Source of the DNA: Candidatus Kuenenia stuttgartensis
GTDB lineage: Bacteria; Planctomycetota; Planctomycetia; Isosphaerales; Isosphaeraceae
Length of the DNA stretch: 6,940 nt
Reading direction: 5' to 3'
Assembly: GCA_945874095.1 (NCBI GenBank)
Contig: CAMCFM010000241.1
Coordinates: 1 to 6,940 of the forward strand
In this document: piece by piece, positions 1 through 6,940 of the stretch
Layout of the letters: each line of letters begins with the position of its first letter
Numbering within the stretch: position 1 is the first letter of the stretch
Made by a program: the position numbers and the translations under genes
The notes under the pieces: model-generated
Told to the model about the DNA's origin: nothing
Seen by the model: the letters and a program-made list of their open reading frames with translations, nothing else
Databases searched by the model: none

Positions 1-216
1 CCTGACTGGCAGAACCATAAGGCGATTTTAGAGCAGGTGGTGCCCAATGCGGAGCTTTTCCAACTCTGGACGAATGATCAATTGATCGAGTCTGATCACA
101 TGATTGAATATCTGACGCAACTCCCAGCCTCAAACAAGCATTGGATCGAGCAGATCAAAGCCTGCCAGGAATATGAATTGCAGCTCCGATCGCTGACGGT
201 TCGTCGTCCCGAATAA
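1..216 (+). CDS. C-terminal 71 codons of an unrecognised protein (5' end outside window)
   Basis: Frame 1 is open from the first base to a TAA at 214-216 and encodes 71 residues. The composition looks like a soluble globular or helical protein, with a good share of Trp, Glu, Leu and Gln, three Trp residues and no long hydrophobic stretch. It begins PDWQNHKAILEQVV and ends LRSLTVRRPE. No start codon with a ribosome binding site is visible, so the gene most likely begins left of the window. It converges on the minus-strand operon ending at 702, with about 485 bases between. I do not recognise a family. An open frame of this length can occur by chance, but the protein-like composition and the poorer look of the overlapping opposite-strand frames favour a real gene end. 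Confidence 0.6.
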   Translation, partial: PDWQNHKAILEQVVPNAELFQLWTNDQLIESDHMIEYLTQLPASNKHWIEQIKACQEYELQLRSLTVRRPE

Positions 217-370
217 GATGATTTTGCAGAACGATCTTTGACAACTTGATTTTGATGGCAGTTTTTCTTTGGTGAGGAAAATATGCGCTTTGTGGATTCG
301 TGGGATGGGTTCATCCGTATCGATTGGGTGAGAACAGATCATTTTTAACGCCAGGTTAGTGTGTTATGCG

Positions 371-388
371 GGTGGGATGCATTCCACC
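371..388. repeat. 18-base near-perfect palindrome
   Basis: The sequence ggtgggatgcattccacc is self-complementary over its whole length except for one G-T pair at the sixth position from each end. As RNA it could form a GC-rich stem with a four-base ATGC loop. It lies 155 bases after the stop of the left gene, between convergent genes, so a terminator or a dimeric-protein binding site are both possible. No T-run follows it on either strand, so it is not a standard intrinsic terminator. Confidence 0.4.
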
Positions 389-624
389 ATACGAAGTAAA
401 CTCTTTCATACATAAATGTTACGGTAAAATTACGAAACGGTTTTGAAGTGCGGGGACTGTGAATTAAACAATGGCACCTTCTCAAAGGTTTGTAATATCT
501 GGCTCTGGTATCGGTTCGGAAAAAAAAACGTCAAACTTCTCAAACTCAGATGGTGCTGGCTTGCAAGTCAGGGGCGGAATCATAAGAATCCAGGAGAGTT
601 GGTGTGGGTCTGATGACGAAATGC

Positions 625-642
625 AAGACCAGTCAAGGTCTC
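625..642 (-). repeat. Weak inverted repeat downstream of the truncated DUF1501 gene
   Basis: On the minus strand AGACC and GGTCT are separated by six bases, and a G-T pair extends the stem to six. It starts about 60 bases past the stop at 702. Only a poor T-rich tract (GCATTTCG) follows, so it may be a weak or Rho-assisted transcript end, or a chance match. Confidence 0.25.
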
Positions 643-701
643 AACCAGATATGAACCATTGTCACTATTTGATCACGAATTGTCCATCAAAACTGATCGG
701 C

Positions 702-1430
702 TCAGAAGTTGGTTTGTTTCAGCCTGTCATCAAGTTTAGATAACAATTGACGACGGCTCTTAAGACGGCTTTCGCCGACACCCGGAGGCAGGTCAAAGGC
801 CGAAAACTTGAGATCTTTTGGAGCAAGTGAATCTTGCTTGGTCTCATTCATCGACACAGCATCATATCTGGATCCCAGAAATCCACCTGACTGGCCCTTG
901 ATCGGGGGCGATGCAGTGGTGAACGGCCTTGGGAGAATCACCCACGGTGGTAGAAGGCCTGTATCACCCTTGAGTTTGTGTAAAATGGCACCAATGGCAG
1001 GATGATCCGTCGGGGCAGCATAAACATCGTCAGGCCGGATTGGTGGGTAGCCGTGTAAGGTGTGAGCTGAACTGATATTATGGTCGGTCGAAGTATGGGT
1101 CATGGAGCGGATCAGGGCGAGCTTGCTGGCATGTTTCGCCAGATTTGGGATCAGCTCGGTGAACATGATTCCCGGCACATTGGTTTCAATGGGTTTAAAC
1201 TCGCTGCGAATACCATCGACTGCGTCGGGCTTGGGGTCCCAAAGATCGAGTTGGGAGGGACCACCACATAAATAAATATAAATACAGCGTTTGGCTTTAT
1301 GGGGACTTGCAGTTTTATTGGCCAGCAGAGTTGAAAGACGATTGGAAGATGCCATCCCGGCAAAACCAAGTCGGTGGAGTTGCCTTCGTGAAAGGCTTTT
1401 GGCACCATTGGCAGCGAGCAGGGAAAACAT
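702..1430 (-). CDS. Truncated DUF1501 family protein (N-terminal half only, possible pseudogene)
   Basis: The 242-residue product matches the first half of planctomycete DUF1501 proteins, a group related to the alkaline phosphatase/sulfatase fold whose members usually run to about 400-500 residues. Visible landmarks are a twin-arginine-like SRRQL at residues 14-18, CGGPSQLDLWDPKPDA near 55-70, a VPGI element near 85-88, a LALIRSMTH segment near 104-112, a DHPAIGAIL segment near 142-150 and a GGFLGSRYD segment near 182-190. The chain stops at residue 242, just after LLSKLDDRLKQTNF. In relatives the fold continues there to the EFGRTP-like and GRDHW-like motifs, which are absent here. The start at 1430 has a GAGG at 1441-1444, ten bases upstream, and follows the other DUF1501 gene after 47 bases, so it is probably co-transcribed. 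The hydrophobic part of the export signal is weak. Family membership is firm. Whether the short product is functional is doubtful; a deletion remnant is the likeliest explanation. Confidence 0.8.
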   Translation of the reverse strand: MFSLLAANGAKSLSRRQLHRLGFAGMASSNRLSTLLANKTASPHKAKRCIYIYLCGGPSQLDLWDPKPDAVDGIRSEFKPIETNVPGIMFTELIPNLAKHASKLALIRSMTHTSTDHNISSAHTLHGYPPIRPDDVYAAPTDHPAIGAILHKLKGDTGLLPPWVILPRPFTTASPPIKGQSGGFLGSRYDAVSMNETKQDSLAPKDLKFSAFDLPPGVGESRLKSRRQLLSKLDDRLKQTNF

Positions 1431-1477
1431 GTCCAGACGTCCTCTTTTTTCCTCAGTTTAAATCCGCAAGAGCCTGA

Positions 1478-2980
1478 TTATGCCATGATTTGATGAATCG
1501 GCGTTCCGTAGTCGATTTCAAGCCGTTTTCTGCCAGGAATATCCAGCCTTTTGGGATCAAGGCCCAGCAGATTCAAGACTGTGGCATGAATGTCGGTGAC
1601 ATAGTGGGGGTGCTCAATCGCATGAAAACCGAGTTCATCTGTGGCCCCATGCACGATGCCTGGCTTGATTCCAGCCCCGGCCATCCAGATGGTGAAGGCA
1701 TGCGGGTGGTGGTCGCGGCCGGTCGCTGTCAGGGCGACTCCTTCACGGACTTCCAAGCCTGGGGTGCGGCCAAATTCTGTACAGCAGACCACTGTCACAT
1801 CTTCGGAAAGGCCCCTTCGTTTCAGATCTTTCAAGAGGTCGGCAATGGGCTTGTCGACTCGGGAACATGACAAAGAGTGACGCTTGTGAAGTTCCACATG
1901 CGAATCCCACTCGCCGTAGTCGCTCAGATAGACAAGTGAGAACCTGACTCCACGTTCGGCAAGCCTGCGGGCGGCTAGAAGGCGACGGCCATAAGTGGCA
2001 GTCTTTTCCTCGTCAATTCCGTACAGGTTCAGAGTCTCTTGACTTTCGCCTGAAATATTCACTACTTCCGGTATCGAACCCTGCATCTTGTAGGCCAATT
2101 CATAGGACTTGATGCGGGCCCTGAGTTGGTCGTCTTCCGGATATTCCACGGAAGCCAACTCGTTCATTTGTTGAATGAATTTAAATTCGTTTTCCTGCTG
2201 ACGAGCCTGAACGCCCTTGACCCTATTCCCGAATGGGAGCGGGTTTTTAGGGTCAAGCGAGACTTCAACGCCCCCGTATTGGGGGCCAAGATAATCGGCT
2301 GCAAAGTTTTCTTTCACACGTGGATCGGTGTATTGCCCCAGAAATACAAATTGAGGCAGATTTTCGTTGAGGGTTCCGAGGCCATAGTGGATCCAGGAGC
2401 CGATCACAGGCTGTTTTTCGTCTAGTTTATGACGCCCGTGATGCATCTGAAATTCGGCATTATGGTCGTTATCTGTAGAATACATCGACCGGACAAATGC
2501 AATGTCATCAGCACAAGTCACCAGGTGAGGCCACCAGTCACTGATTTCCACCCCCGACCTGCCATATTTTTTAAATCCAACCTGCAAGGGGAAAATTTTG
2601 GAATGAGGCCTCGCCCCGCCCACTACATCTCGCGAACGTGCTGCAAATAGAGGGGATTTAGTTGGGTTTGGCAATCCCGTAGCATCATACGTTTTACCTG
2701 CATACTTGTTCAGAGCAGGCTTCGGGTCCCATGTTTCAAGCTGGCTCACGCCTCCTGAGAGGAAGATCCAGATAATACTTTTGGTCTTAGGCTGAAAGTG
2801 GGGCTGACCTGTGGGCGGAGACCAGGATGGAGTGTCATCCGCCCGGACAATTCCATCTCCATTGAGCATGGAGCCAAGGGCAAGGCCAGTGAAGCCGAAT
2901 CCAATATCCGACAGAAAAGTCCGGCGTGGGACTCTGCCACATGGTGGGCCTGTCCAAGGCTTTTGCGAATGATTTGCCAT
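1478..2980 (-). CDS. DUF1501 family protein, full length, Tat-exported
   Basis: The 500-residue product is a complete DUF1501 protein. A twin-arginine signal lies at residues 18-40 (PRRTFLSD followed by a Gly/Leu/Ala-rich hydrophobic stretch), predicting export in folded form through the Tat system. Further landmarks are FLSGGVSQLETWDPKP at 73-88, DDIAFVRSM at 158-166, GEWDSH at 356-361, TEFGRTP at 401-407, GRDHHPHAF at 421-429 and a C-terminal HATVLNLLGLDPKRL near 465-479. The Asp/His/Glu-rich motifs resemble the metal-binding positions of the sulfatase/alkaline phosphatase superfamily, but the reaction is unknown. The start at 2980 is supported by GGAGG at 2989-2993, eight bases upstream. 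It lies 33 bases after the PSCyt1-DUF1549-DUF1553 gene, a pairing that recurs in planctomycete genomes and suggests a joint role outside the cytoplasm. The length is normal and the frame is intact. Confidence 0.93.
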   Translation of the reverse strand: MANHSQKPWTGPPCGRVPRRTFLSDIGFGFTGLALGSMLNGDGIVRADDTPSWSPPTGQPHFQPKTKSIIWIFLSGGVSQLETWDPKPALNKYAGKTYDATGLPNPTKSPLFAARSRDVVGGARPHSKIFPLQVGFKKYGRSGVEISDWWPHLVTCADDIAFVRSMYSTDNDHNAEFQMHHGRHKLDEKQPVIGSWIHYGLGTLNENLPQFVFLGQYTDPRVKENFAADYLGPQYGGVEVSLDPKNPLPFGNRVKGVQARQQENEFKFIQQMNELASVEYPEDDQLRARIKSYELAYKMQGSIPEVVNISGESQETLNLYGIDEEKTATYGRRLLAARRLAERGVRFSLVYLSDYGEWDSHVELHKRHSLSCSRVDKPIADLLKDLKRRGLSEDVTVVCCTEFGRTPGLEVREGVALTATGRDHHPHAFTIWMAGAGIKPGIVHGATDELGFHAIEHPHYVTDIHATVLNLLGLDPKRLDIPGRKRLEIDYGTPIHQIMA

Positions 2981-2988
2981 CAGGTGAG

Positions 2989-2993
2989 CCTCC
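2989..2993 (-). promoter_or_regulatory. Shine-Dalgarno site of the full-length DUF1501 gene
   Basis: GGAGG on the minus strand lies eight bases before the ATG at 2978-2980. It fixes that start and suits translation from a shared transcript, since the preceding stop is only 33 bases upstream of the ATG. Confidence 0.7.
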
Positions 2994-3013
2994 GCCGCGA
3001 CTTTGTCATTGGT

Positions 3014-5824
3014 TTAGTGGATCGTCAGAAAATCGTTGTGACTGAACAGGGCGTGCACCATGTCTCGCCTCGCCAGAGCCTCAGCCACGAGTTTGCCAGC
3101 CGTTTTATGATCGGTTGACTGGGCTTCGATGATTTTGGATTGGCTGATGATAAACTGCGTGGCGAGTTTCAGTTCCGCAGGTTTTACAGGCCGCGAAAGA
3201 ACTGTCTCAAAAGCAGCTTTCAGGAACTGCTCCAATTTGGCTTGATCGGAACCTGGGTTGCCAGATAATTCGTTCCAAAGCCGGTCTGCTAGAGTTCGGC
3301 TCAGGTCTATCAGGAAGTCGTTATTTACCATGGCTAAAGCCTGCTGGGGCACGACCGATGAAGTTCGCTTATAGGCATCGCACGCATCGGCGGCATCGAA
3401 TATTTCCAGAAATGGCATTCGCGATTCACCATGGTGACTGAAATACAGGCTTCGGCGATGGGAGACAAGGCCTTCTTTAAGGTCAATATCAGGGCCGCCA
3501 GCGGTGGTGTCGAGCTGCCCTGAAACGTGAAGGGCACTGTCGCGAACTTCCTCAGCTTCCATTCGGGTTCGAGGAAAATGCCAATAGCTTTTATTGGCGG
3601 AATCGACGGACTTTCCAGGATCGTTCGGGCTTTCCGGCTCAGATCTCATGCGATAAGTTTCGCTGGTAATGATCAACTTGTGGATCGCTTTCATGGACCA
3701 TGGCTGGATGGCAGGATTTGTCGGGTTCATCAGTTCCTGAGCAAGCCAGTCAAGCAGTTCCTGATTCGTCGGCTGCGCTCCATTTCGGCCAAAGTCGGAA
3801 GTGGTTGCGACCAAGGGGGACCCGAAATGCCATCTCCAGATATGGTTGACGGCCACTCGGGCGGCCAGTGGATTGGCTGGGCTGGTGATCCATTTGGCCA
3901 GAGCGGCTCGTCGCCCCGTGGTCGAATCCGGATAGGTCGGGCTTAATGGTGTGAACTTTTGGTTTTTATCCAGCTTTTTGAGGTCTGCCAAAGCCACATC
4001 ATAGGCTTTCCTGGCCGTTTCCAGCTTGGGGGCCGTTTTGGCACCTTCAGCAGCGGATTTCTTTAATGCTTCTGCATGGGTCAATTCCGCTTGTGCCAAT
4101 ACACTTCCAGCCTTTCGCAGGCTTAAAAATCGCTCGGACTCAACAGCCAGCATGGTTCTGGCCTCAGACTCGGGGGATGTTTTATTATATCGGGCTTGAT
4201 CCGCATCAATCCGGGCATGGATCGACGCCAGATCGGCAAGAGCCGTGGCTTTTACAGTCTCAGCCAGCTTGAGCTTCAATTTCTGTAGTTCGGATTCAGG
4301 CCCATTCTTTTTCTGATTTTGAATTTCAAGCTCGATCAATTTCAAATTTTTATCTGATTCTGCGAGCGTTTTCTCACGAAATGCAATTTCTTCCTGACGC
4401 ACAAACGCCTGAATTCCAGGATAGGCGATTTGCGGAGGGAGTTTGATAGTGACAACCGGAGCCACTTTGCCGCCGAGAAATTCAGGAAAACCAGGCTGAA
4501 CTGGTGGTCGGCCCGGAACGATGTTGCGCGATTCGCCCTTGAGGTAAACAAACGTTTTGGCGTCTAGGTTTTTGTCAAAAACGCGTACGAGTCCAGACGT
4601 AATGGGTTTGTATGATGCCCCATAACTGTATTCTGGATAGGGGCCTGGATCAGGCTCGCCGGGGACTCGGTCGTGGCGGATTTCAATCGGTTCGAACACG
4701 GCCCTGAGTGCAAAATAATCGTCGTTTTTAATCGGGTCATATTTATGGTCGTGACAGTGGGCGCAGTTGAATGTCAGCCCCAAAAACGCCTTGCCCGTGT
4801 GCTCGACGTTATCTTTGAGCCAGAGACTGTAATTCCATCGGTAGAAATTGCGGACCAAAAAACCGGTGGCCGCTTGATCGGACGGTTTGTCAGGACTGAT
4901 CTCGTCAGCAGCCAGCATGGCCTTGACCATCGAGTCGTAGCCTCGATCCTGATTCAGGGACTGGACAATCCAGTCCCTCCATCGCCAGATCTGACCATAG
5001 CTGTTGAGAACATCCGGGACAGATCTTCGGCCATACCAGTCGCTATATCGCCAGACGTCCATCCAGTGTCTGGCCCAGCGTTCGCCGTGCCTTGGGCTGG
5101 CGAGCAGGCGATCGACAATGCTTGAATATGCCGCATCGGAAGGGTCTTTCAGGAACTCCTGCAACTCTGCACGGGTGGGCGGCAGGCCTGTTAAGTCGAG
5201 ATATAATCGACGGATCAAAACATGGTTTTCAGCTCTTGGCTGGCGGCTTAAACCGGATTTGGCCAGCCGATCGCCCAAGAGTTTATCGATCGGATTGACT
5301 GTTTTTGAACCTGCCGGAGCGGATTGTATTTCCGGTCGAACGGGTGGGACAAATGACCAGTGTTTGAAGGGATCTGATTCAGGGGCTTCGTTAGTTGGAT
5401 GTTGGGCGCCCTGTGTAATCCAGGTCTTTACAAGCTCAATTTGTTCAGGAGTGAGTGGCGCACCTTCAGGAGGCATTCTCAAGTCCTGATCAGATTCCAC
5501 CAGACGCTCCAGCAGGAGACTTTCTTCTGCATGGCCAGGTTCAATGGCCGGTCCTCCATATCCTCCCTGAAGCATGAAATTTGCGGTATCAAGCCTGAGC
5601 TTGGCCTTTTGCTTCAGTGCGCCGTGGCATGCGTTGCAGCGATTCCTGAAAATTGGCTTGATCTGACGCTCGTAATCGACTTTCTCAGTCGAATTCGCGT
5701 ATGGAGATATCAGAATGATTGATAGAGAAACGCAAAACTTAAGGATGCAGCGTTTGGCGGATTGAAAGAGATCCATAAATTCTGGGCCGTTCTTTTCGAG
5801 TGGTGCAAGATTGATTTCTGACAT
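3014..5824 (-). CDS. PSCyt1-DUF1549-DUF1553 cytochrome-like protein
   Basis: With the start at 5824 the product has 936 residues. A hydrophobic export signal (CVSLSIILISPYANS) lies near residues 31-45. The N-terminal planctomycete cytochrome C-like domain has a haem-binding CNACH at 63-67 and a possible Met ligand in DLRMPPEGAPLTPEQ near 114-128. DUF1549 spans roughly 179-382 and ends with the family motif NCAHCHDHKYDP, a second CxxCH, at 353-364. A Lys/Glu/Ala-rich probable coiled coil fills about 472-622. DUF1553 spans about 637-897, with VAVNHIWRWHFG, TSDFGRNG and SVVPQQALAMVNN. Function is unproven; a periplasmic redox or polysaccharide-related role is often suggested. The longest frame starts at 5878, but the predicted transcript begins about there and leaves no leader. 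The ATG at 5824 has GAGAGG nine bases upstream. A third ATG at 5776 would give a more usual signal peptide but lacks a clear ribosome site. It leads a likely operon with both DUF1501 genes. Confidence 0.92.
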   Translation of the reverse strand: MSEINLAPLEKNGPEFMDLFQSAKRCILKFCVSLSIILISPYANSTEKVDYERQIKPIFRNRCNACHGALKQKAKLRLDTANFMLQGGYGGPAIEPGHAEESLLLERLVESDQDLRMPPEGAPLTPEQIELVKTWITQGAQHPTNEAPESDPFKHWSFVPPVRPEIQSAPAGSKTVNPIDKLLGDRLAKSGLSRQPRAENHVLIRRLYLDLTGLPPTRAELQEFLKDPSDAAYSSIVDRLLASPRHGERWARHWMDVWRYSDWYGRRSVPDVLNSYGQIWRWRDWIVQSLNQDRGYDSMVKAMLAADEISPDKPSDQAATGFLVRNFYRWNYSLWLKDNVEHTGKAFLGLTFNCAHCHDHKYDPIKNDDYFALRAVFEPIEIRHDRVPGEPDPGPYPEYSYGASYKPITSGLVRVFDKNLDAKTFVYLKGESRNIVPGRPPVQPGFPEFLGGKVAPVVTIKLPPQIAYPGIQAFVRQEEIAFREKTLAESDKNLKLIELEIQNQKKNGPESELQKLKLKLAETVKATALADLASIHARIDADQARYNKTSPESEARTMLAVESERFLSLRKAGSVLAQAELTHAEALKKSAAEGAKTAPKLETARKAYDVALADLKKLDKNQKFTPLSPTYPDSTTGRRAALAKWITSPANPLAARVAVNHIWRWHFGSPLVATTSDFGRNGAQPTNQELLDWLAQELMNPTNPAIQPWSMKAIHKLIITSETYRMRSEPESPNDPGKSVDSANKSYWHFPRTRMEAEEVRDSALHVSGQLDTTAGGPDIDLKEGLVSHRRSLYFSHHGESRMPFLEIFDAADACDAYKRTSSVVPQQALAMVNNDFLIDLSRTLADRLWNELSGNPGSDQAKLEQFLKAAFETVLSRPVKPAELKLATQFIISQSKIIEAQSTDHKTAGKLVAEALARRDMVHALFSHNDFLTIH

Positions 5825-5833
5825 CCGAAAAGC

Positions 5834-5839
5834 CCTCTC
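5834..5839 (-). promoter_or_regulatory. Shine-Dalgarno site favouring the start at 5824
   Basis: GAGAGG on the minus strand lies nine bases before the ATG at 5822-5824. The in-frame ATGs at 5878 and 5776 have only A/T-rich or weak AAAAGAA sequence in front, so this site is the best ribosome-binding candidate for the PSCyt1 gene. Confidence 0.5.
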
Positions 5840-5887
5840 ACTCCCAGAATTCTGAACGGCAAGCTCGCTGACTGGCACTTAAATTTG

Positions 5888-5916
5888 ATTATAGGTTACC
5901 ATTGAGTCGTTGTCCA
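5888..5916 (-). promoter_or_regulatory. Sigma70-type promoter of the PSCyt1/DUF1501 operon
   Basis: On the minus strand TGGACA (5911-5916, five of six bases matching TTGACA) is followed after exactly 17 bases by a perfect TATAAT (5888-5893). Transcription should begin near 5880, giving a leader of about 56 bases before the ATG at 5824. It sits in the gap after the stop of the esterase-like gene at 5960, in the direction of the three downstream genes. The match and spacing are seen in the sequence; activity is inferred. Confidence 0.65.
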
Positions 5917-5959
5917 GTAGATTTAAGATTAGATCCTGTAAGCAATTTCAGCGATAGTT

Positions 5960-6940
5960 TCATGACTTTAGCCAGTCTATGATGAGATTTGGATTTGTCG
6001 AGAATTTGTTCTTTTCGATTCTGACTGATCCAGCGGATTTCGGATTCAACTTCACAGAAGTCTTCGAGATCAGTGTTCTTCTGGGCGAAACCGTATCCAG
6101 GATCTCAGGGATATCACCGAAATCAGCAAGCAGGCGAGGTACAATACTGGCTGCATTGAATGGTTGGGCAGATTCGGAAAGCAGGCTCATGAAACTTTCA
6201 GGGATTTCTTCAACAGCCACGCCGGAAATCATAGGCTCAATCGAAGCCGCCATGAGAGCGATCAGACCGGAATCTTTTCGACCACAGAGAATGACTTTTT
6301 CTGGCTGATTGCGTTTCATGATTTGACGTACTGCCGCGATTACATCTGCCGTTCGCATGCCGACCAATGTTTCGCCCACAAGGAATGCATTATAGGCTAG
6401 ATTTGCTTCTACAGACGATATCGGATCGCTATAATCACGGCCTTTGACTGCGAGCTTCACACGTCGGTTCCCGACACCACGAGGGTCGAGGAAAATCAGT
6501 CCATGCCCTGCCCGATTCAAAGTTTCGATAAACTCTTTGGATTCACGCCAGTCAGGGGTTTCGTTGCCATTGATACAAATCACCCAGGATTTGGGCTTTG
6601 GATTTTTATCATTAACGTCTGGAATATATGGATCAGCCGAACCGATGTTCAAATGTATCGCCTGACTCAAGTTCTTTTTGACGGATCCCGGAGTTTTTCG
6701 GAATTCATCAAGAGCGACATCGAAGAGGTGTCTCGATTGATATGTAACCTGAACTTGACCGTCTTTACAGACCTGTAGATCCTTCAAAGGAATTTCTTTG
6801 ATCGGTTTTTCTGAAATATCCGGGTTCGTCTCGTTAGCCAGCCAACGGCTGAACCAGCCATAAATTGCCTCACGCAATGGCTGGGAAAGGCTGTGTCGAA
6901 ACGGTGCTTCCACCATGGAAATGCGGTCCCCGTGACCGGC
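5960..6940 (-). CDS. Acetyl-xylan-esterase-like two-domain alpha/beta hydrolase, C-terminal part
   Basis: The minus-strand frame stays open to the right edge (GCC at 6938-6940), so the ATG at 6916 is almost certainly internal and the gene starts outside the window. Of the 326 visible residues, 1-34 (GHGDRISMVEAP through REAIYGWFSRWL) match the end of an acetyl-xylan-esterase/dienelactone-hydrolase-like domain, where such proteins carry a His-containing loop and a final helix. After a linker, a second alpha/beta-hydrolase-like domain covers about 119-291: WVICING, GLIFLDPRGVG near 147-157, FLVGETLVGMRTADVI near 186-200, and DIPEILDTVSPRRTLI near 276-291. The elbow where a GxSxG nucleophile is expected reads CGRKDSG at 219-225, so this domain is probably not catalytic. 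The likely substrate is an acetylated polysaccharide or another ester, by family only. The downstream operon has its own promoter. Confidence 0.8.
   Translation of the reverse strand, partial: AGHGDRISMVEAPFRHSLSQPLREAIYGWFSRWLANETNPDISEKPIKEIPLKDLQVCKDGQVQVTYQSRHLFDVALDEFRKTPGSVKKNLSQAIHLNIGSADPYIPDVNDKNPKPKSWVICINGNETPDWRESKEFIETLNRAGHGLIFLDPRGVGNRRVKLAVKGRDYSDPISSVEANLAYNAFLVGETLVGMRTADVIAAVRQIMKRNQPEKVILCGRKDSGLIALMAASIEPMISGVAVEEIPESFMSLLSESAQPFNAASIVPRLLADFGDIPEILDTVSPRRTLISKTSVKLNPKSAGSVRIEKNKFSTNPNLIIDWLKS

Larger units (their letters stand above)
217..701. other. Intergenic region between convergent genes
   Basis: About 485 bases lie between the stop of the left plus-strand gene and the stop of the shortened DUF1501 gene. 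I found no convincing coding region. The region holds a palindrome at 371-388, a small inverted repeat at 625-642, an A9 run at 520-528 and a 21-codon frame at 283-348 with a GAGG upstream. A 90-codon plus-strand frame starting at 471 runs into the 3' end of the DUF1501 gene and has no recognisable content. Minus-strand translations of the region in three frames were read for the missing second half of DUF1501, such as an EFGRTP-like or GRDHW-like motif, and none was found. Confidence 0.6.

Noticed and set aside
238..266. TTGACA at 238-243 as a plus-strand promoter
   Set aside because: No TATAAT-like hexamer lies 16-18 bases downstream; the sequence there is GTTTTT-like.
96..342. Two overlapping minus-strand frames of 70-72 codons opposite the left-edge gene
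   Set aside because: Their products are Ser/Arg/Lys/Cys-rich with no domain-like pattern, and they lie mainly antisense to the better plus-strand frame and in the intergenic region.
520..528. Nine T residues on the minus strand as an intrinsic terminator tail
   Set aside because: No stable stem lies directly upstream on the minus strand, so the run alone does not make an intrinsic terminator.
471..743. 90-codon plus-strand frame starting ATGGCACC
   Set aside because: It overlaps the 3' end of the DUF1501 gene on the opposite strand, has no evident ribosome site, and its Ser/Gly-rich product resembles no family I know.
4673..5489. Plus-strand frames of 150 and 161 codons inside the PSCyt1 gene
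   Set aside because: They are antisense to a strongly conserved coding region and show no domain-like content; they are shadows of that gene.
6914..6916. ATG at 6916 as the start of the esterase-like gene
   Set aside because: The frame continues open to the window edge and the upstream residues GHGDRIS fit the family sequence that precedes this Met.

Overview
This window looks like part of a chromosome from a Planctomycetota bacterium (Planctomycetia), or less likely a related PVC-group organism. The evidence is a gene set almost confined to those bacteria: a large cytochrome-like PSCyt1/DUF1549/DUF1553 protein, two DUF1501 proteins, and a two-domain acetyl-xylan-esterase-like hydrolase. Base composition is moderate. 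No mobile element, CRISPR array, tRNA or rRNA was seen.

Layout, left to right. Positions 1-216 hold the 3' end of an unrecognised plus-strand gene. Positions 217-701 have no convincing gene; they contain a short palindrome, a weak hairpin, a 9-A run and one doubtful 21-codon reading frame. From 702 to the right edge every gene is on the minus strand, so transcription runs right to left: an esterase-like gene (5960 to beyond 6940, 5' end outside the window), the PSCyt1-DUF1549-DUF1553 gene (3014-5824), a full-length DUF1501 gene (1478-2980) and a second, shortened DUF1501 gene (702-1430). The last three are separated by only 33 and 47 bases and form a likely operon. A good sigma70-type promoter (TGGACA, 17 bases, TATAAT) lies in the gap just before the PSCyt1 gene, so these three genes can be transcribed separately from the esterase gene.

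How the genes may work together: DUF1549/DUF1553 proteins with an N-terminal CxxCH motif and Tat-exported DUF1501 proteins are recurrent neighbours in planctomycete genomes. Both are predicted to be exported. They are often discussed in relation to carbohydrate or sulfated-polysaccharide breakdown, but the biochemical role of this pair is not established. The nearby esterase-like gene is compatible with a polysaccharide theme without proving it.

The most notable points are the DUF1501 copy that stops about halfway through its fold, the promoter that helps choose the start of the PSCyt1 gene, and the apparent loss of a nucleophile motif in the C-terminal hydrolase domain. I saw no clearly new biological system; most of the window is typical planctomycete gene content.
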